Assembly: GCA_964036155.1 (NCBI GenBank)
Contig: OZ038423.1
Span: 9,377,249-9,441,248, forward strand
Source of the DNA: Diploscapter coronatus
Taxonomy: Eukaryota > Nematoda > Chromadorea > Rhabditida > Rhabditidae
DNA length: 64,000 nucleotides
Direction of reading: 5' to 3'
Both the position numbers and the translations under genes were made by a program. Positions 14,183-27,100 of the stretch are shown here, piece by piece. Under the pieces are notes generated by a model. It saw nothing but the letters and a program-made list of their open reading frames with translations, made no database searches and had not been told where the DNA came from. Positions within the stretch are counted from its first letter, which is position 1; each line of letters begins with the position of its first letter.

Positions 14183-15244
14183 ATCAGGACGGTATTTATT
14201 TTTCTTCCTGGAATATTTCAAAATTCAAAAAGAAATCTCGAAAATCTTACGGTAAAAGCTAATGAGACGATAGACTTGAAAATGCAAGAGAATCCTTTAT
14301 AATTTAGCTTGTATCATAAGTATCGGGGCTTCTAAAATTATACTATTTGAAAATCTCACCATCATTTCCTTGTTACTAATTTATTTCATTCATCGGTACT
14401 TCAAAGTTACTTTTCCCTGTTTTTGTTTTTCTCCTTTTCGTTCGTGAAATAAATATTCGATCTCGGAAATCCAAATTTGATAGTTATGAATAAGGTCCTC
14501 ATCGAGCTCCGCCCCCTTTGCAAAAATGCGTTTGTGGTAGAAATGTGCTAGCTTAGAGTCGGAAATTTGGGAAGGAAGTGCCCTTCAAACCCAAAATGTC
14601 ATAAAAGACCTAGTCTAGATCGACGATAAACCTGATAAAATGGTTCTGCACCAAAAATTATGACCTAATTTTTGTATCTGCGCAGTTTGAAGTCTGCCAA
14701 AATGTGTTCATTTCGAGCAACATATTTTGGGATTTTTTCAGCTAGGAAAATTTATAATTTTATTTTTCCTTTTCACAAAAGTCTTATTTACAACCCTGAT
14801 GATATCTGTGCAAAAATTATCTAGAATATCAGTTTGCCAGATCTACTTGGGGATCCTAGCCATAATGGTAATATTAGATTCGTTTGCTGAAGATCTCCAC
14901 ATGTAAAAATGCTTCTTTCTAATCTTTCAAGTTTCAAATTCACATTTTTTTTGTAAAGAGTCGAAAATCATCGATAGTAGTTATGCATGACTACTTGCTT
15001 GAGATATGGAGATGACACCACTAAGCCTAACGCATTTGGCTAATCCAACTGTCTTTGAAAGCACTCGCACTTGGGAGATCACATTTGTCGATCACTGCTC
15101 TATTAATTCAATTTGACATTTTATCGATTCTTCTTTTCGAAATCTATTCCGTTCATTTCCCGTGAGTGAATTCAATCTTTATTCACCGTTCTGAATTTAC
15201 CTTCATGCAATTCTAGATTCGGAATACTTGTTTATACTTAGAAA
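14183..15244. other. Intergenic region after NUDT21
   Basis: This holds the NUDT21 3' untranslated region with its poly(A) signal at 14448-14453, then about 800 bases without a gene. A short stretch near 14503-14535 (CTCCGCCCCCTTTG then ATGCGT) resembles, in reverse, the GGGGGCGGG region near 10940 of the fold-back element, so a decayed relative may sit here. The last 200 bases would contain the promoter of the first F-box gene; no motif is recognised. Confidence 0.4.
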
Positions 15245-17726
15245 ATGCTTCAAAGCCTATCTCTACCAGCCGAGCTGATCCTCGAGACGTGCAAATACCT
15301 GCCGAACGACGATTTGGAGAATCTGGCCTGGGCAAATCGACAGATGATGCGAATTGTCAAGCGAAGCTTTCCAATAGCTGTCAAAGAACGCTTCACATTG
15401 GATTTTCTAAGAATCGATCCATTCACCGATCACAACCCTGACGTAAGTTGTACATTTTCTTCATTCCAAGCCAGAAGTATGACGGCATTAGAATTTATAA
15501 AGTTGAGTCATTATTCGAAACAGTTGAGGTCGAAATTAAGTCTCATTATACTTTAGATACAATTTGAGAAATTTTAGACCAACAAAAACCGTGAAACATT
15601 GAAAGAATAGTTTGAGAAAAGATTGTATCCTTTATTTCCCTACCCTATTTCTTCTATGTATTGTGTCATTATGTCATACGGTTTACAGCACATCTTAATT
15701 TCATTAACATAAAGCTGTTTAGGGTTCGTTTTCAATTATCGTCCAAATTGAAAGGCTCGCCTGGCCGTTGCCCGATTCCAGTATCGAACATTACACTCAC
15801 ATCCGAGTGCATATTCGAAACAAAAGAGATCGACGAAGGTTTAAGGAGATCGATAGGCGAACCTGTCTAGCATTCCACAAGTTCCTGAAAACAGGTGAAT
15901 TCTACGGCAATTTGTAACTGATGAGACCGATGAATAGGACCAAGAGATAATGAAAGTAGGGAGCAATTGCGTGGGGGCAAAGATCGACATCATGGGCTCG
16001 CCATCTCATCATTTACGAGTTTCCAAATTCTATTCAGCGAATTTTGCAAAAAGTTCGTATGCAAAAGATCTTCGTTAATGGACATGTTCGAGTGCCACTG
16101 TTATCGCATAATTCAGACGCGAAGAATCGTTCTGACGACCACATTCATTTCCGCCAGTCTTGGTCCCAATTCGCAGCTATCAAAGGATTGCGCTCGAATG
16201 ACCCAGATGACATTGTCTATGGACCAAGTGTCGAGTTGAATTGGCTGCTTGCGACTACATACATTCAGAGGATAGTCATTGTAAGCTAGACACGCGGCGA
16301 ATCATAATTCTTGTGAAACATCATGATATCTCTACCCGATTTTAAATGTGATCCGGAAATCTCATACAATTTTGACATAAAGTGTCATCGGAAAGAAAAA
16401 TCTCAACAACTCGATGTCATGAATTATTCTCCAACCTGCATTTTCCTATTTTAGTCCGGATGCGATCGAAAACAGTTTTGGAGATTTATCGATACCCTGG
16501 ACTCGTCACATGGAACCATCGTTCGAAAGGAAGTCTGGTGCAGCAATATGGCTCTAAAGTTGGAAGATAAAGACCGAATCTTGAAATCATCATTTTTAGC
16601 GCAAGATGGTAATTTAGAGTGACACATTTTGCTTACCAAATGATTTACATGTATTTAGGGTTTGACAAAATCGCGATCAGGACCGTTCCGCCAAACAGTA
16701 TGGAATTATTGCGGCTGCCTCTCTTTGAATCAGTGGTAATTATATCTCGCATGAACTTCTTAGAAAATTCAGATTTCTGAGATGACATAGCGTAAATTGA
16801 TAAGAAAACCAGTGAATATTCCAACAAACTTTTGGATGAAAAAATTTAGGAATTGGAACTTGCTTGCCTTCCCTACGATCAATCGACATCCTTGGCATTC
16901 GCCACAGCCAAGGACATCATCATTTGCACGGGTGAACTGGACCTCAACGGGTTCATTATGGTAAAAGTTTTATTTTAGCGCTTGGGATAGCGAGAAATCG
17001 TACGAGATAGGGTGCATTTTGCATATGCATAATTCGCCTTCAAACTACATACTAGCTCAATTAGAAAAGTCAAATTCCTTGTCCTAATTCCAAACTTGCG
17101 AGTCAGTATATTTCAAATGATAATTCTCGTGTTGCAGAACTTCCTTCAAGAAGCCCCGAAAATCACGAAGTGGCGGTTCCAGTCATTTACATTCGCCCCC
17201 GCCTTTGTACTTCGAACTCCACTCGAGAAACTCCTCGACATGCACGCAGATCTCAGCTGGACTGTTCATCCGAACCAATATCTTGGAGGAAGAATGTAAG
17301 TCACAACTCATTGCACCATTTAGAAACCGAGTCAAAAAATAATTGGAAGAAACAGACCATCTATATTTAGGATTAATTTAAATTATGACTCTGAAAGGTT
17401 AAGAGGAATCCTGTATTCCATCTCTAATTCACACACCCAGTTTCTAAATTAAATTTTATAATTGTCCAAAATATAGGATGCCTAGACAATAGATTATTCT
17501 TATTCTGGTTTTTTCAAGTCTCCATTTTGTTGCGCAGCTGATAAAAGTTAATTAAGAATTTTTAAATCGACCCTGAATAAATATACCGATTCTTGGTAGC
17601 GAAAGAAAGACCCAAACTCAATTTAGGTATACAATCCATCGCGAAGGGAGAGGATCGTGGATCTTCTCCATTACGTTCAAAGGAGAAAAGCACTTCTTCA
17701 TGACGATTGAAAGTGTCCAATTGTGA
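15245..17726 (+). CDS. F-box protein, first of a tandem pair
   Basis: Exons: 15245-15442, 15723-15894, an uncertain middle exon ending at 16280, 16455-16608, 16659-16735, 16850-16960, 17138-17295 and 17627-17726. The first exon encodes an F-box (LPAELILETCKYLPNDDLENLAWANR), the module that docks on SKP1 in SCF ubiquitin ligases; the rest would bind a substrate. The downstream part has no recognised domain but matches the next gene exon for exon (for example CDRKQFW against VDRDKFW, and NFLQEAPKITKWRF against NFILAKPILYSWKF). The middle region, 15895-16060, cannot be joined cleanly: the frame after exon 2 and the frame needed from 16044 to 16280 differ, so a small exon, a very short intron (candidate about 19 nt at 16017-16035) or a frame lesion must exist. 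AATAAA lies at 17764-17769. Confidence 0.72.
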
Positions 17727-18075
17727 TGGTTCATTTTCTCGTTTTTCAAGTTGTCATTTTCACAATAAACATTTTTTGCGAGAAGGCGTTTCATTTCATT
17801 TTCAACTCACCGAAATAATATCGAAAACACTATCTGCGTTCTGGTTTGTTATTCTAAATTCGAAAACATGCAATTAGTTATCAAGTAGATTTCATTTACT
17901 GTCAAAATTTTATATCTGAAAGAAAAATAAATTGTTTTCTTTTTATCTTTGATGCTTTGAAAAAGAGCGCGAAAAGTGTCCATTACATATCGATTTATTT
18001 GAACGTGCATGCGGCTATTTGTTCTTTTTCATTCTCTTCAAAACTTGTTGGTATTTATGGAATATTCAGAAAAAA
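17727..18075. other. Short spacer between the two F-box genes
   Basis: About 350 bases of AT-rich sequence holding the poly(A) signal of the first gene at 17764-17769 and, presumably, the promoter of the second. I see no other feature. Confidence 0.5.
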
Positions 18076-20080
18076 ATGATCTCGAGTCTGCCTGTCGAGC
18101 TAATTTTATCGTGTTGTCAATATCTTCCCTACATCGACATAGAACAACTGGCTTTGACGGAGCGACGTCTTTGGCATATCATCAAAAAATACCTTCCTTT
18201 GGACTTAACACCGAGGATTTCAGTCAACACTTTCAAAATACAACCTTTTGATAAGGTGTGTAATGTTTCTTTACAAAATTATCCAGGTTTCAAAAATTTT
18301 GCGCAAATTTAAATTAACGCAGGATTTAGTGGAAGAAATTTACTTAGCATTTTCCGTTTTTTATCTTTTGAAAAGAAGACGAGAATATAAAAGATTCGTC
18401 CTAAGACGATATACTTTAGACGGACTATTCAGTTCATATCGAGCCTTTGAAGATTGGTTCTGGAAATCCCGCTAAAACAGTTGATTTTAAAGTTTATGTC
18501 GAGCAATATGATAAGAGACGAGTCTCCGAAGTTCCAAATAACAAGGCATATTCAATACTGTACAAATTTCTTAACACACAATATCAGCGTAAGTTCTAAT
18601 AGAAATAATATTGTCCATTTATAGAGTGCAAATGATTTTTTCAAGTTTGACCTCAGCGAGCTTTGAAACTTGCGAAAATATTGTGAAACCCTTCAAATAC
18701 CCGAATTCCGTTTTAAAGTCTAACCAAAATTTTCGAGGGATACAGGTCAAAAAATTCGTTTACATAAAAAATCATAATTTGTACATGTTCAAATTTGGGC
18801 ATTTGCACCTTCTATCCATATATGGAATTTAGGTAAGAATAAAAATAAACCCATGAAGTCGTCGGATTTATTACCTTGGGACATGCATGTTGCAAAATAT
18901 CGGACAAAAATGGGATGGACCACAAGAAGGAATAATAAGCTTCTATTGGGACTGCATCAAGTTATTTCAAGGACAAGCATCAAGGAGCATGTTTGCATCA
19001 CCAGCACAAGGGTAATTGCTATTTATTAGCGCTCAAAGACATTTTCTAGAGTATTTATTCTTATTTTCTGAAAGTGCTTTATTTGGTGACATTTTTCTTA
19101 CAATTTAATTGCTTTTATTGTTTAGAGAAACGCCGTGGACCGTGATAAATTCTGGTCAATTGTCGATGTTTTTGATAATTCGAGAAACAATGCGAAGCTT
19201 AAGAGGTTTCACCTACCTGAACTATTATTGAAACCTGAAGATGAACAAAAATGGGAGACTTCGATATTCCTGATTGATGGTAATGAATATTATTTTAAGC
19301 GGTTTTTTTTCAAGAAACTATTATTTCCAGGAATCGAATCGTTTGAAATGAAAGCCCCGCCCTTCACGATTAAGTTACTGCAGAATATGAATTATCGTAA
19401 TACTGTAAGGTGCTCATATTAAAAGAAAATCTATTCCTATCTGAATTTATCTTTAGGCTTGGAACCTAATCGATCTGGATCAGGAGCAGTTTTCAATGAT
19501 TCCATATACGATGGCTCGTAAAATAATAATTATCAGAGGCTCTGTTTCCATTAAGGAATTTTTAACAGTAAGAGCAAAACTTTGTTAGAAATTTTATCTA
19601 AAAAGTCAGATTTAGAATTTCATTCTGGCAAAGCCGATTTTATATTCGTGGAAATTTTTCTATGTCGACATTCTGGATGAAATGTGGGCTTGGGACATAG
19701 TTGAAGAATTGTTGAATGAATCTGAAAATGTCAAATGGTCGTTGAAAGGGTCACATGCGAGAATGAGAATGTAGGCAATATTTTTAATTCGAACATTTCC
19801 TCTCAGTATTCTGTAATTTATTACGAATGAGTACTTTTCACATTTTATTCATGACTTAATTTTTACTATCTTGACAGAGTATCTGAAAATAATTGCATCT
19901 AATTAAAATAAATTGTCTAGATACGAAATCCAATGCCCAAATCGACAAAAACTCAACTTCCGAATAGGACATTTCAACGACGACATGAATAAATTTAATT
20001 TCGATTTTACTATCGCTTCGAAAGGACCTCAATTCTGTGATAGCTCAATCGATATACCCAATCTGCTAATAAATAAATGA
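18076..20080 (+). CDS. F-box protein, second of a tandem pair
   Basis: Exons: 18076-18255, 18420-18588, a poorly defined pair between about 18627 and 19011, 19126-19279, 19331-19404, 19457-19567, 19616-19770 and 19921-20080. The F-box lies in exon 1 (LPVELILSCCQYLPYIDIEQLALTERR). Exon 2 uses the acceptor ending at 18419; the in-frame read-through from 18256 reaches a stop, while this acceptor restores similarity to the paralogue. Intron positions and phases in the last five exons match the upstream gene, which shows tandem duplication. The junction between the third and fourth exons (about 18750-18860) does not close in frame with standard sites, so this copy may be damaged or have an exon I missed. 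An AATAAA overlaps the stop codon (20072-20077). Confidence 0.65.
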
Positions 20081-21133
20081 TGAAAATACATTTATTTTTG
20101 ATAGACTCAGTTGCATATTTATGTTAAGCTTATACTAATGTTAAAAAAAAACATTTAATTTTACCGTACACAAACCAAGAATCTTGATAAGACTCATGGC
20201 TGGGAAACGATGATTGTTAGTCTTTTGAGGATAACGGAAAAGTTAAATTTAAGTTTGGAATTGGATATTGTTCATAATCATAGCGATGTATCTGAGACGT
20301 TTATGCTGAAAGACTTTTTTTCAAATAAATTTTTGAAATATAAAAGTATTTTCGAATGATAAAATAACGATAATCTCATGTCAATGATATTTGACACCGA
20401 AATGTCAAATTTTACTCTATAGTTTTGCGTCGTGAAAATAATGACCCTGTGTGTGAAACGGAATGTCAAAATGATCATCAATAATACATCGCTCTGAGAG
20501 ATGCTGCGTAGAATCAACGATAATCAATTTTACTCTGTCATAATATCGGCATATCATCATTTTGATTATCATTTCTGCAGAAGAATAATTATTGTCGTTA
20601 ATCTTCACATCTCCGACCTTCATCATTATTGAATTTTCGTTCAACGATTTCAGTGATCTTCAGAGTTTTATTAATGTTTGCATTTTACTAGTAATGCTTT
20701 TAATTTTTGATAGTCCCAATTTTCTATCCTTATCGATTTTCAAATCATATTATCTAAAACTTTGTAACGTCTTTGCAAAAAATCTTTCCCCTTCGATCAA
20801 CCAAAGATTTGCATATCAATGACTCAACACTGAGAGAATACCCGATGGTTATCGTTGAATTGTGTCGAGAATTTTCCCGATTAACCCCACCCTCATGAGT
20901 GATTTCGGCATTCGAAAACTCATCGATAGATTTTGAATACATTGACCAGGTTTTGATCAATTTTTTGTTGGGTAATTTAAAATTTTGGACGAAAAGAACC
21001 TACTATACTTTAGAGTATCATCGCAATTTTTCATGTTTTTTTTCTCGTGTTGAAATTTGTCGACTATTTTCAAATTATTCAGAAAATAAGAAAGAAGATG
21101 GGAGTGATTGATTTTTATGAGTAAATTCGATCG
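20081..21133. other. Intergenic region between the F-box pair and the TRPM gene
   Basis: About 1 kb, AT-rich. Short open frames of up to about 79 codons on both strands show no family features or splice continuity. The 3' end should contain the TRPM promoter and 5' untranslated sequence; I see no recognisable control motif. Confidence 0.5.
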
Positions 21134-24100
21134 ATGAAATCAGTATCGTCGACGGACCGTCTGACGGAGGACCACGATGAAATTCACAGTCCCTCGCAAT
21201 GCGCCGATTCGCACTACGAGCTGAATGAAGAGGACGAGGAAGGGGAGAGGAGTCAGAGGTAGGTTTACGAATGATTTTCTTTTAATTTTGGGAAATATCA
21301 GGTTTAACTAGTGGCTTTATAGAATTGTATTTTCTTCGGAGATTGTTTAAATTAATTTTAAAACCATTTTCAGAACCCTCTCCTTCCTGCACAATCTGCA
21401 TGCTCCGAGGAATTCAGTCTGCGGCACACGAAACAGCATCACTTCTCTGAAGTCGAATGACATCGCGAGAAAGACGTCGAAACTTACGGAGAATCCAAAA
21501 CTGTTTGCGAACACACTGGTAATTCGAATTTTCAATGAGTCGTTCTTGTCCTGAACTTTAGTCGGAGCGTCTCAACGTACCGTGGATCGAGCATACGTTC
21601 GAGATGAGAGAGTGCATAAAATTCATCGCGGAAGAAGGGAATCCGGAAAAGTAAGTAGACGTTTCAATTGTCAACATGATTACGATAAAATCTTTTCTGG
21701 CGAATTATTTTTGCTCCAAAGTTTCATGTCTCTATCCTAAACAGGGCCTAGCTAGTCACATCGTGGGCCAAGGAAATTATCCTCCAACATGTCTTATGAA
21801 GGACAGCTCTCTTGAGCTTTCTGAACCCACTTTTGTCAGTTTCCTAAAGAAATATTTTTCCTTCTTCAGATGCGGTTGCGGAGCATTTCTCTCGGGTCAT
21901 AGTCACCTGGCTCAGTCGAGATTCTACGTCTACAACGATGCGAATAAAGACGACGATGAGAGATGGACTATTTCTAGACACACGCAGACTGCGCCGACGA
22001 ATGCCTTTGGGACTCTTGTCTTTCAGGCATTCACAACGGTTTTCTACGAAAAGTTATGAATGTCTCTTACTAGGGAGGAACTCACTCTCACAAAGCCCAC
22101 TACGTCCGTCTGGCGTACGATTCCGACCCGGACGATGTTCTCTACCTGATGGAGCACGTCTGGGGTCTGTCGCCTCCGAGACTCGTCATCACGGTGCATG
22201 GAGGAATGTCGAATTTCGAGTAAGCTTATAAAACAACGGGTTTGCAAGGAGTCGAATTTTCCACGATTTTGAGCAATTTCTGTTCCGTTTTCTAAAATTT
22301 TATGGATGAAAAATCTTTCGCCCTTCTTTCTTCTGCAAAATTTGAGATCATTTGACAGTTTTCTTCAGGGTGCAAGCCAAACTAGGACAGCTATTCCGAG
22401 AAGGCATCCTGAAAGCTGCGCAGACGACCGGAGCTTGGATTATCACAAGTGGGCTTGACTCCGGAGTGGTCAGACAAGTAGCTTTGGCTATGGATGAAGC
22501 GGGAATATCTGCTAGGCAAGAGTTTCTCCGAAAAAACATGAAATAAACAGTTCCTGCAGAATGCGTTCGAAAATCACGACAATCGGCATAGCACCGTGGG
22601 GAGTGATCAAGAGGAAGGAGAGAATGGTAAGTTGGTTAACACAGTTTGAAGATTCCCCTTTCATTAATTGTTCCAATATGATGAGGGGTCAATCGCATGG
22701 GTCTATGATCCAAAACTTCGATAGATGAATTTTTAAATTTCAGTTAGGTCATGACATCAATGTGATGTACGACGTGGAAGCGTTCGGCAGTGGAGTGGGC
22801 ATTTTGAACGACAGACACTCGTTCTTCCTTCTGGCTGACAATGGAACTCAAAGGAGGTACGGATTTTTAGGGCATTTCGAAAGTTATCTTATGAACGATT
22901 TATTACACAATAAATAGAACTAACTATCAAATAACGATTTATAATAATTTTTGGTTATTAATGGGTGTGAAATGTAAAAATCGCTGGTAATTTGTCATGT
23001 CTGATAAGTAGGATATTTTCAATTTGGATACTTTGTTATCCATAGTTAAGGGTATAGGGCAAGATAGGGTGAGATCTTTCCCATGCTATTTCGTAGGCAA
23101 CAAAGTAACGAACTATCCATCAACGATTTCAGATATGGGGCTGACATTCACTTGCGTCAAAATTTGGAGAATTACTTGGCAACACAGGGAATTCGTGGGA
23201 GAAAAGTAGAAAATTCAAAGCAAAATGGATGAAGATGCGAAAATCTTTAGGTGCCAGTAGTCTGCACAGTCATGGAAGGCGGTGCTACGACTTTGAAGGC
23301 TGTGTATGAATACGTTGTCGAGTAAGAAATTCCGGATAAGCGTTGGACGGATATTTCTTCTTCCTCGTATATTCTTCCGATCACTTTTAGTCATATCAGT
23401 CCAAGCTTATTCTGAACCGAAATTTTATCCCGAAAAAAGAAATTCAGAGACCCTTTGATTCCGACGATCGTGTGTGATGGAAGTGGTAGAGCTGCAGACA
23501 TTTTATCATTTGCAGTGAGATACATTAATTCAGATGGGTATAATTTTACAAAAAAAAAAAGTTTTTGATCTGAAAATTCAGCACCTTCGCAATAGAAGTC
23601 GAAGAGCAACTGAATTCTCTGATCAAAATGGTGTTTCCTCTGAAGAACGCGAGGAAGATCTACAACATGGTCACGAAGTGCGCTGCGAGGAATGATTTGG
23701 TATTCCCCGAAAAGTTTTGAGTGACTAAACGAGAAATTCAGCTCCGAATTTACCGGTACGGTGAAGACACGCGAGAACAGGTCGATAATGTCATCTTGAC
23801 GGCTGTGCTGGAGAAGCAGAACTTGTCACCGCCAGAACAGGTCGGAATTTTTACATTTAATATAAGCTTGATACCATTGAAACGAGGTTGGTCTAAGATG
23901 TTTTTTGTAATATGATGCCATTAAACACTTTAGCTAGCATTAACACTTTCATGGAATCGAGTTGACGTCGCCAGAAGAAGTTTATTCTCTCATGGACGAC
24001 GATGGCCTCAACATATTCTGCATTCGGCGATGAAGGAAGCGTTGAGACTTAATCGAGTAAGGCTCGACATTTTTCTCTGAATGAAGTGATGTTTTAGGTC

Positions 24101-27100
24101 GAGTTCGTCGAATGCCTCCTGGAAAACGGCGTCAACATGAAGTACTTCTTGACACTACAGACTCTGGAGCAGCTGTACAATATGGTAAGAATTACTTGAA
24201 ACGTCAATGTGGGCAAAGAAGCGTCGAGTTGCTCGAGATGCTCAGCCGTTCTGATTGCATAGCTATTATGGAGAAGTTAAGGATGATAACACCGAACACA
24301 GCGTCAGATTCATGTTCGAAGGAACGGAGAAGGCAAGTGAGCCGCTAACGCTATCAGACATCGGCCAGATCGTCGAACGACTGATGGGAAATGGATACAA
24401 ACACTACTACACCTCAAGAGAGTTCAAGATTAACTGCCAACTTAATAGACGATCGAAGGTGACTCTTCGACTTTGAAAAGGGTGAAAAATGAGTTTCAGA
24501 CGGAGAGAACCTACTTGATCAAGTCCATCAACAAGAGCATCGAGAAACAAAGAACTAGCTTATCGTTAGCACCAATGATGGACAACGAGGATGGTATGGA
24601 GTTTGGAAAATTGGAGAATTGGAGAAATATTTCTTCAAGGAAGGAGATGATTTACCCCTCTTCATTACCTGAAACAAGTTCTTCAACTTTCATTTATAAT
24701 TGACGACATATTGCGATAATCTGTTATGCTCCAAAAAGAAATTGCAAATTTCATCCAGCAATAACAATTTCACAGACCACACTGACTTTCAATACCCGTT
24801 CAACGACTTACTTCTCTGGGCAGTTCTGACGCGTCGTCCTGACATGGCCAGATGCATGTGGATGCACGAGAAGGACGCCATGGCAAAGAGTCTCGTGGCG
24901 ATTCGACTCTACAAAGCTGTCGCGAAGATCGCTGAGCACGATTATTTGCAGGTGGATATTTCATGTTCTCGAAGGACTTCGATAATCTTGTGATATCATC
25001 TTAGCTTTTACTTACTTGCCCACTTTCTCATGCTGTGATCCCAATAGGCTACAGAAAGCTTCACATGAAGGCATTCTCTCTGATGATAGTGAAATGAGGA
25101 TTCAGGTTGAAATAGCGAACAAACTCCGTGAACATGCTATTCGGTTTCGCGAAGATGCAATTGCCCTGCTGGATTATTGCTACAGAGAGGACAAGGAGCA
25201 AACCCTGAAATTGCTAACTGCCGATCTGCCGCATTGGGGGAATCATAACTGTCTTTCTCTAGCTGTCCTTGCGAATACAAAGACCTTTCTAGCTCATCCT
25301 TGTAATCAGGTATAGGCTCAGACGGCGGGAAGAAACGTTTCGGAAAGTAGCAAATTCAGATGCTCTTGGCTGAGCTCTGGCATGGTTCTTTGAGAGTAAG
25401 AAGCGGATCTAATCTACGTGTTATCATGGGACTTGTATTCCCATTTCTGACACTGATGCTAGCTTACAAACCACCGAGATACGCCAGAACGAATGATGAT
25501 GAAGAGGAGGAAGAGGGTGACAGAAGGGTGTCATCGATGTATGGGCCTCAGTTCCACTCGTTCCAGTACGGAAAAGGTAGGAGCTGTTTAGGGAAAGATC
25601 AGATGCTGTTGGTCCGGTTCAACCATTTTATCTTCAGACTCGATTCATTTGATAGCTATTCTAATTTTTTGTGATTCAGGAAAAGGCAGCTCAATATCAG
25701 TCCTCTCAAAGCGGATGTTTGTTGGACGTCAGACGAAGTACAAACCTCGGGAATCCACGGATGAAGATCTTTCGGAGCTTCTTGGCGCTGGAGATGGACT
25801 AGGGAAAAAGGTCACGATTCTGACCTCGAAGAGAAGCAGCACAGCTGGTAGTGCTGAAGCGAGCTTGTCTGGTATGAACTTAAAATCTCGCAGAAATGAA
25901 ACGTTTTATACAGACATTGTGGAAGAGCCAACATTGTCCAAATTCGAGAAACTCCAGGCCTTCTATTCTGCGCCAGTTACGAAATTTTGGTCATGGTGCA
26001 TAGCGTTCCATCTGTTCCTCGGAGTGTCGACGTACGTCTTACTGATTGAAACGCCGGTAGATCCAACGAGAGAAGAATGGTTCACGTTAGTCTACGTTGT
26101 GGTGATGTTGCTGGAGCATGTTCGGAAGGTACTGGATTTAGTGAAATTTCATGCTTGAGGATCAGATTTTAGCTATTTCACCAAGAAACCCCCAAATTCG
26201 CTGAGAAGTGTGTAGTGTTCTATAAAAGGCAAGAGAACTCATCTAGGTGCTAGTACATTTGGTCTTCAGATACTATAATTTACTGACACTCGTAGCTGCT
26301 CTGACTTTTTTGGTTGGATTTGGGTTCCGGCTAAGTCCCTCGTTGAGACATTCATACGGACGTGTCATATTGTCGTTCAGCAACGTGCTGTGGTATATGA
26401 AGGTCGATTTTTCGAGATAGCTTTATCATTTTCTCAGCACATCATTATCATCTGAATGCGTCTCATGAGTTTCAAACTATCGAATATCCCCCATTAGGAG
26501 TTTCGCATTTTAGGTCTTTGAATACCTATCCGTGCATCCGCTGCTAGGTCCCTACATTCAAATGGCCTCAAAAATGGTCGTATCAATGAACTATATCATC
26601 GTCCTGCTGCTCGTCACCTTGATGGCCTTTGGCGTCTCTCGTCAGGCCATCACGTTTCCACACGAAAAGTGGAATTGGCTTCTAGTCAGGTACAAAATGA
26701 TTGATTTTGGGTGATAATTCTATCTTCCAGAAATATTTTCTATAAACCTTACTTTATGCTTTACGGAGAAGTGTACGCCGGTGAGATAGACACGTGCGGT
26801 GATGACGGTGGGGGGAGAGGTATTAATTCTGTTCCAAGCAGAAGTTGATTTCCAGGCACGAATTGTGTACCGGGAGGTTGGATCCCTCCGATTCTGATGA
26901 CAATCTTCCTGTTGGTCGCCAACATCTTGCTCATCAATATGCTCATCGCTATTTTCAACAATATTTTCAACGAGACCAACGTCCGATCACAAGAAGTCTG
27001 GTTGTTCCAGAGATATGCGCAGTTGAACGAGTGAGTTCTGGAATCCTATATACGAGAATTTTATATGAAATTTCGATATCACGATACATCCCTACTGCCT

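Noticed and set aside
26229..26269. A 23-nt GT-AG intron in the TRPM transmembrane region
   Set aside because: It would be extremely short and would insert extra residues. The GC-AG reading of the same stretch gives a 41-nt intron and aligns with other TRPMs without a gap.
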